Part shown: positions 60,423-64,000 of the stretch, piece by piece
Numbering within the stretch: the first letter of the stretch is position 1
Layout: every line of letters starts with the position of its first letter
Assembly (NCBI RefSeq): GCF_030014955.1
Contig: NZ_JAGRPV010000001.1
Location: 2,728,001 to 2,792,000 of the forward strand
Source of the DNA: Cohnella hashimotonis
GTDB lineage: Bacteria; Bacillota; Bacilli; Paenibacillales; Paenibacillaceae
Length of the DNA stretch: 64,000 bases
Reading direction: 5' to 3'
Translations under genes and position numbers: made by a program
Notes under the pieces: generated by a model
What the model saw: only the letters and a program-made list of their open reading frames with translations
Told to the model about the DNA's origin: nothing
Databases searched by the model: none

Positions 60423-60815
60423 TTGGACATTTTGGGCGAACTGCAGGTCATTCTTCCGGTTCTGTTCTGCGTGGTACTCGGCATCATCGCGATCTTCGGC
60501 GTCCGTAGCATCGGAGAGTGGAGCCACAACAACAAGCAGCCGCTGTTGTCCGTCGTCTCCCGCGTCGTCTCCAAGCGCTCGCTCGTCCATTATCGCCATC
60601 ATCACGACGACGGCATTTCCCATCACCAGTCGGATACTTATTATTATGCGACGTTCGAGCTCGCGGACGGCGAGCGCATCGAATTCAAGCTGAGCGGCGG
60701 CGAGTACGGACTGCTGGCCGAGCAGGATGCCGGCATGCTCACGTACCAGGGCACGCGTTTTTACGGCTTCGAACGGGAAAAAGACAGGGGCTTGCGCCTC
60801 GTCGGCAGGTCGTGA
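60423..60815 (+). CDS. DUF2500 family membrane-anchored protein
   Basis: 130 residues from TTG 60423, GAGAGGAG upstream. One N-terminal transmembrane segment (about 8-27, VILPVLFCVVLGIIAIFGVR), then a beta-rich domain with YYYATFELADGERIEFKLSG and GMLTYQGTRFYGFERE, typical of DUF2500. A His-rich loop (HYRHHHDDGISHH, about residues 57-69) is notable and could bind metal. The terminator that follows is shared with the minus-strand genes. Confidence 0.85.
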   Translation: MDILGELQVILPVLFCVVLGIIAIFGVRSIGEWSHNNKQPLLSVVSRVVSKRSLVHYRHHHDDGISHHQSDTYYYATFELADGERIEFKLSGGEYGLLAEQDAGMLTYQGTRFYGFEREKDRGLRLVGRS

Positions 60816-60836
60816 GCCGCTTCATACCATAGAAAA

Positions 60837-60870
60837 AGCCCGCGCTTCCGTATCGGAAGGCGGGCTCTTT
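60837..60870. terminator. Bidirectional terminator between the DUF2500 gene and mtnB
   Basis: AGCCCGC (60837-60843), one bulged G, CTTCCG (60845-60850), loop TAT, CGGAAG and GCGGGCT (60854-60866). TCTTT follows on the + strand and CTTTTTC on the - strand, so it can stop both convergent transcripts. Confidence 0.85.
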
Positions 60871-60892
60871 GCGCGTGTGCGAAAAGTCGGGA

Positions 60893-61531
60893 TCAGCGCT
60901 TCAGCAGCGCCATCCGATACACGTATTCGAACAGAAACTCGAACGCTTCCAGGTGCTTGCGCGCCTCGAACGCGTCGCGGCCCCAGGCATAAATGCCGTG
61001 CTTGCGCAGCAGAATGCCGGGGATCCGTTTATCCAGGCGTTCCTTGACCTCCGGCACGATGCGCGGAATGTCGGCAAAGTTGGAAACGATCGGCACGTCG
61101 ATAACGGCTTCCTCATCCCAGATGTTAAACGCTTTGATCAGTTCGACGCCTTCGACAGGGACGGCGCGCCGCTCCCAGAACAGCTCGGAGACGATGCTGT
61201 TAAATACGGAGTGAATGTGGAAAATGGCGCCGCAGCCCGTCTGGCGGTAGATCTCGCAATGAATCAGCGTTTCCGCGGAAGGCTTGAGCCGCGTAGCCTC
61301 GATCGGCGCGCCCGACTGATCGACGAGCAAAAAGTCCTCCGGCGTCGACGCAGCCTTGTCCTTGCCGCTCGCCGTGACCGCGAATGCGAAGCTTTCCGGC
61401 TCGAAGCCGCCTACCCGCATCGACAGATTGCCGCTCGTCCCGGGGAACCAGCCCCGGGCGGCGAAGTCCGATTTGACCGCGTCCAGTTCGCGGTATACCC
61501 GCTGCTTGTCTTCAAGTAAAATGTCGCTCAT
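60893..61531 (-). CDS. mtnB: Methylthioribulose-1-phosphate dehydratase
   Basis: Zinc class II aldolase-fold enzyme of the methionine salvage pathway. Start at 61531 (212 residues, MSDILLEDKQRVYRELD), four bases past the mtnX stop, with GAAGGAGA inside the mtnX end. RGWFPGTSGNLSMRVGG, HCEIYRQTGCGAIFHIHSVF (metal-binding HxH), and GILLRKHGIYAWGRDAFEAR are characteristic. Last gene of mtnWXB. Confidence 0.94.
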   Translation of the reverse strand: MSDILLEDKQRVYRELDAVKSDFAARGWFPGTSGNLSMRVGGFEPESFAFAVTASGKDKAASTPEDFLLVDQSGAPIEATRLKPSAETLIHCEIYRQTGCGAIFHIHSVFNSIVSELFWERRAVPVEGVELIKAFNIWDEEAVIDVPIVSNFADIPRIVPEVKERLDKRIPGILLRKHGIYAWGRDAFEARKHLEAFEFLFEYVYRMALLKR

Positions 61532-61535
61532 CGAA

Positions 61536-62210
61536 TTACCAATCTCCTTCATCCAAATGTCTGACGACGTCGTGGAACGTCTCGAACGGTATATGCGGAA
61601 GTCCCAGCTCGGCGCAGCGCTCGGTCAGGTGGGAGCGGGAGAACACAAGATCGACCAGCTTCGCTCCCGCAAAATCCGTTACGCTGTCTCCGATGAGAAT
61701 TCGCGTATACCTTTCCTTCGGGAAGCGGCGGATGACCGTTGTTTTGCACATGCCGCAATCGTTGTCGCACGCGTCGTCGCAGGCATGCGGCCACAAAATC
61801 TCGATGCGCTCGCCCTCGAAGCTGCTGCCGTTGCAATAAATATGATCGAGCGGAATGTCGAACGGCGCCAGCATCGGGTAGACGAAAAAGTCGATGCCGC
61901 CGCTCGTCACGTAAAACTCGACGCCGTTGTATTTGCACCAGTCGAGCAGCGATTGAAAGCCGGGACGGATGCCGGCCGTGGACAGGATGTAATCCGTGAT
62001 CTCCTGCCTCTGGGCGGAGGGGATCAAGGCGAACATCTCGCCGACGCCCTGGCGCACGGACTTCCGCAGCGCGACGATGTCATCGACGATCGGCCGCCAG
62101 CCGGGCGGATCGAACTGCTTCATGACGGCGACGATGTTGTCGCTGAGCGTGATGGTGCCGTCGAAGTCGCAGAACAGGACGGGCGGCTTGTTAAAGGTTC
62201 GCTTGCTCAA
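61536..62210 (-). CDS. mtnX: 2-hydroxy-3-keto-5-methylthiopentenyl-1-phosphate phosphatase
   Basis: HAD-family phosphatase of methionine salvage, 224 residues. Catalytic DFDGTITLSDN near residue 14; motif II-like YVTSGGIDFFVYPML; motif III/IV ILIGDSVTDFAGAKL. The cysteine cluster CDDACDNDCGMCK around residues 142-154 is typical of MtnX. Overlaps mtnW by four bases. Confidence 0.94.
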   Translation of the reverse strand: MSKRTFNKPPVLFCDFDGTITLSDNIVAVMKQFDPPGWRPIVDDIVALRKSVRQGVGEMFALIPSAQRQEITDYILSTAGIRPGFQSLLDWCKYNGVEFYVTSGGIDFFVYPMLAPFDIPLDHIYCNGSSFEGERIEILWPHACDDACDNDCGMCKTTVIRRFPKERYTRILIGDSVTDFAGAKLVDLVFSRSHLTERCAELGLPHIPFETFHDVVRHLDEGDW

Positions 62211-63445
62211 GGGCGGCGCACCCCCCAGCGCTCGACCGCGAGCTTCAAAGGCTCGCGGTCGCCGCCGGCAGACGCATAGGCTTCAAGGTCCTCTCCGGCG
62301 AGCACGGCGTCGATCGCCTGGCGGAAGGCTTGTCCGCCGGCGGCCGCACCCAGCGGGTGGCCATGGACGCCGCCGCCGGCGTTGACGACGACGTCGCGTC
62401 CGAAATCGTGCACGATCAGCGGCACGAGGCCGGGGTGGATGCCCGCGGACGGCACCGGCAGGACGGCCTTCTGGGGCAGCTCGGCGTTCACGAGCGCGTC
62501 CTGGACCGCCAGGTTCTCGGCCTTCGGCATAACGACGGAGCCGTAAGGCGAAGGGAAGAGGGACAGGTCCGCACCGGCGATCCGGATGAGCGTGCCTAGC
62601 AGGACGGAGGCCGAGATTCCGTGATGCGGCGACGGGTAGTAAGCGCCGGCCATCGCCGGATGCGCCGCGATCGGAACGCTGATCGCAGGATCGGCGGCCA
62701 GCTCGGCCAGCGCGTCGAAGCCATAGGCCAGCACGTTGAACAGCAGGCCGTTGACGCCGGCATCGATGGCGCGCAGCGCGTTTTCGCGCAGCTTGGACGT
62801 CGGTCCCGTCAGATTGGCGAAGTAAATCAGCTTCTGTCCGGTGATGTTTTCCGCTTCGCGGGCGGCGGACATGCAGGCTTCGACGCGGCGCTCGAGCGGC
62901 GTTAGCGGATTTTCGAACAGAATCTCGTCGTCCTTGATCAGATCGACGCCGCCGAGCGCCTGCTGTAAAAATTGCTCGCGCAGGCCATTCAGGTCATAGC
63001 CGATGACGGATTTGAAAATGCTCATGAGCAGCGGGCGATCCTGAACGCCCAGATAATCCCGCACGCCGGCCAGTCCAAGCTTGGGACCCGGGAAGGCGGA
63101 CAGAAATTCGGCGGACGGCTTCAGGCCGGTCAGCTTGATGCGGCCGTCCATCGACAGCTTGCCGAACACGGTCACGAGCAGCGCGGGAATGTCCCTGCTG
63201 AAGTTGACGTCGGGATACTCGACCGTAATGTCGGCGTAGCGCTCGCCAGGTGCGGCGCCCTCGGGTTCATGGGCTTCGACGGAGACGACGCGTCCGAGAT
63301 GCTTTTCCATTTTTTGCTTGGCGACTTCGGGCAGCTCGGTCCAGCTTCCGACCGTCAGGCCGACGGCGATGCCTTCGGCTTTTTTGGCGAAATCCGCCTT
63401 GTCGTCGAATAGGCGATAGGTAGCCTGGCTTTTGTTGGCGCTCAT
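62207..63445 (-). CDS. mtnW: 2,3-diketo-5-methylthiopentyl-1-phosphate enolase (RuBisCO-like)
   Basis: RuBisCO-like protein acting as an enolase in methionine salvage, 412 residues. GAAGGT eight bases upstream of the start on the minus strand. GGVDLIKDDEILFENPLTPL contains the metal-binding KDDE with the lysine that is carbamylated in this superfamily. Other landmarks are LAGVRDYLG, FPSPYGSVV and VNAGGGVHGHPLGAAAGGQA. Not a carboxylase: gene context (mtnX, mtnB) defines the role. Confidence 0.95.
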   Translation of the reverse strand: MSANKSQATYRLFDDKADFAKKAEGIAVGLTVGSWTELPEVAKQKMEKHLGRVVSVEAHEPEGAAPGERYADITVEYPDVNFSRDIPALLVTVFGKLSMDGRIKLTGLKPSAEFLSAFPGPKLGLAGVRDYLGVQDRPLLMSIFKSVIGYDLNGLREQFLQQALGGVDLIKDDEILFENPLTPLERRVEACMSAAREAENITGQKLIYFANLTGPTSKLRENALRAIDAGVNGLLFNVLAYGFDALAELAADPAISVPIAAHPAMAGAYYPSPHHGISASVLLGTLIRIAGADLSLFPSPYGSVVMPKAENLAVQDALVNAELPQKAVLPVPSAGIHPGLVPLIVHDFGRDVVVNAGGGVHGHPLGAAAGGQAFRQAIDAVLAGEDLEAYASAGGDREPLKLAVERWGVRRP

Positions 63446-63465
63446 CTTGCAGTACCTTCTTTCTG

Positions 63466-63503
63466 TTAAAAATCGCTGTAAAATCCGCTTTTAAAATCCG
63501 CTG
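63466..63503. repeat. Degenerate 12-13 bp tandem repeats upstream of mtnW
   Basis: Three near-identical units: TTAAAAATCGCTG (63466-63478), TAAAATCCGCTT (63479-63490), TTAAAATCCGCTG (63491-63503). They fill part of the 122-base gap between mtnW and proC. TTGACA is present on the minus strand at 63507-63502, but no matching -10 was found. Confidence 0.7.
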
Positions 63504-63567
63504 TCAAAAATGGAATCGCAATCGCGTGTCTCGTGCAGATTGCGAATACGTTATAGGGGGAGGGCGT

Positions 63568-64000
63568 TTAGCCTCGCAGCGCCTCTTCGGCAATCGCGCT
63601 GCCCAGCTCTCCGGCGCGCTCCGCGCAGCGGTCCATCGCAGCCGAGAACGCTTCGTCGACGCCAAGCCGCTGCAGCGTCTCAATGGCCGCTTGGGTCGTG
63701 CCGTTTGGCGAAGTGACTTTGCGGCGCAGCTCGGATGGCTGCTCGCCGGTCAGCCGAACCATATCCGCCGCGCCGCGAACCGTCTGCACGGTCAGCTCAC
63801 GCGCCGCTTCGGGCGTCAGCCCCTGCGCGACGCCGGCGGCGATCATCGCCTCCATCACGAAGTAGATGTAGGCGGGGCCGCTGCCCGAGACGGCCGTGAC
63901 CGCCTCAAGCAGGCGCTCTTCGACGACCTGCGCGATGCCGACCGCACCGAACATGTCGAGGGCCAGGCGCTGCGTATCGTCGGCCAAGCCTTCGGAGAAG
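63568..64000 (-). CDS. proC: Pyrroline-5-carboxylate reductase, C-terminal part
   Basis: Last step of proline synthesis. The gene runs off the right edge; about 144 codons are visible, in frame through the end (SEGLADDTQRLALDMF...). The dimerisation domain signature is clear: AVTAVSGSGPAYIYFVMEAM, then LTPEAARELTVQTVRGAADM and VTSPNGTTQAAIETLQ. Stop TAA at 63570-63568. The N-terminal NAD(P) domain lies outside the window. Confidence 0.95.
   Translation of the reverse strand, partial: FSEGLADDTQRLALDMFGAVGIAQVVEERLLEAVTAVSGSGPAYIYFVMEAMIAAGVAQGLTPEAARELTVQTVRGAADMVRLTGEQPSELRRKVTSPNGTTQAAIETLQRLGVDEAFSAAMDRCAERAGELGSAIAEEALRG

Noticed and set aside
63485..63507. Minus-strand TTGACA as the mtnW promoter
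   Set aside because: No acceptable -10 hexamer 16-18 bases downstream.

Overview
The window is about 64 kb of a GC-rich, spore-former-type Firmicute chromosome, most consistent with the Paenibacillaceae (Paenibacillus or Cohnella type). I infer this from gene order and protein character, not from a search. The backbone follows the Bacillus subtilis order hbs - mtrB - hepS - menG - hepT - ndk - cheR - aroC(F) - aroB - aroH - trpEDCFBA - hisC - tyrA, then ypiB - ypiF - qcrABC - ypjA - ypjB - ypjC - ypjD - dapB - mgsA - bshB1 - bshA - cca - birA - panBCD - dinG - ypmB and, further on, dnaD. Nearly everything is on the + strand. Exceptions are the YitT-family gene at about 35 kb and the mtnWXB-proC block at the right end.

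Layout. 1-2 kb: the end of a sugar ABC transporter (ATPase and permease). 2-4.5 kb: an HU gene, its terminator, and a group II intron inserted directly after the terminator T-run. 4.6-6.4 kb: a compact agr-like cassette made of a multi-pass membrane protein without a kinase, AgrB, a 40-residue AgrD-like peptide and a stand-alone LytTR protein. 6.5-13 kb: tRNA-Pro(GGG), TRAP (mtrB), and the menaquinone side-chain genes hepS, menG and hepT, with a UbiA-type prenyltransferase, UbiX and MqnA inserted, which points to the futalosine route. 14-26 kb: chorismate, tryptophan, histidinol-phosphate aminotransferase and prephenate dehydrogenase genes, including a textbook TRAP-controlled trp leader.

26-30 kb: a candidate CcpA-controlled small RNA, an ECF sigma/anti-sigma pair, a phosphoglycerate-mutase-family gene and an uncharacterised 418-residue protein. 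30-33 kb: the menaquinol:cytochrome c oxidoreductase operon. 33-45 kb: the ypj/dapB/bacillithiol/cca/birA/panBCD stretch, with a structured leader before panB. 45-51 kb: DinG with a fused exonuclease domain, Rex, an MTA/SAH deaminase-family amidohydrolase and YpmB. 51-60 kb: a short FtsH-like protease with a membrane partner, a second ECF sigma factor with its putative anti-sigma protein, a second HisC-type aminotransferase, a 3-hydroxyacyl-CoA dehydrogenase, acetate kinase and DnaD. 60-64 kb: two small proteins, then (minus strand) methionine salvage genes mtnWXB and the C-terminal part of proC.

How the parts connect. MtrB made at 6.7 kb should act on the trp leader at 17.1 kb. HepS/HepT, MqnA, the UbiA/UbiX pair and MenG supply menaquinone to the Qcr complex at 31 kb. 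MTA/SAH metabolism (49.4 kb) and methionine salvage (61-63 kb) are related. Several short tandem duplications lie in or next to genes: GTAGAA x9 in rex, a 12-mer x5 in dinG, ACGCAT x4 in ypjB and a 23-mer x2 before ndk. The observations I would check first are the kinase-less agr-like cassette, the small RNA at 26.2 kb with a perfect promoter and a cre match in the spacer, and the attenuator-like panBCD leader.
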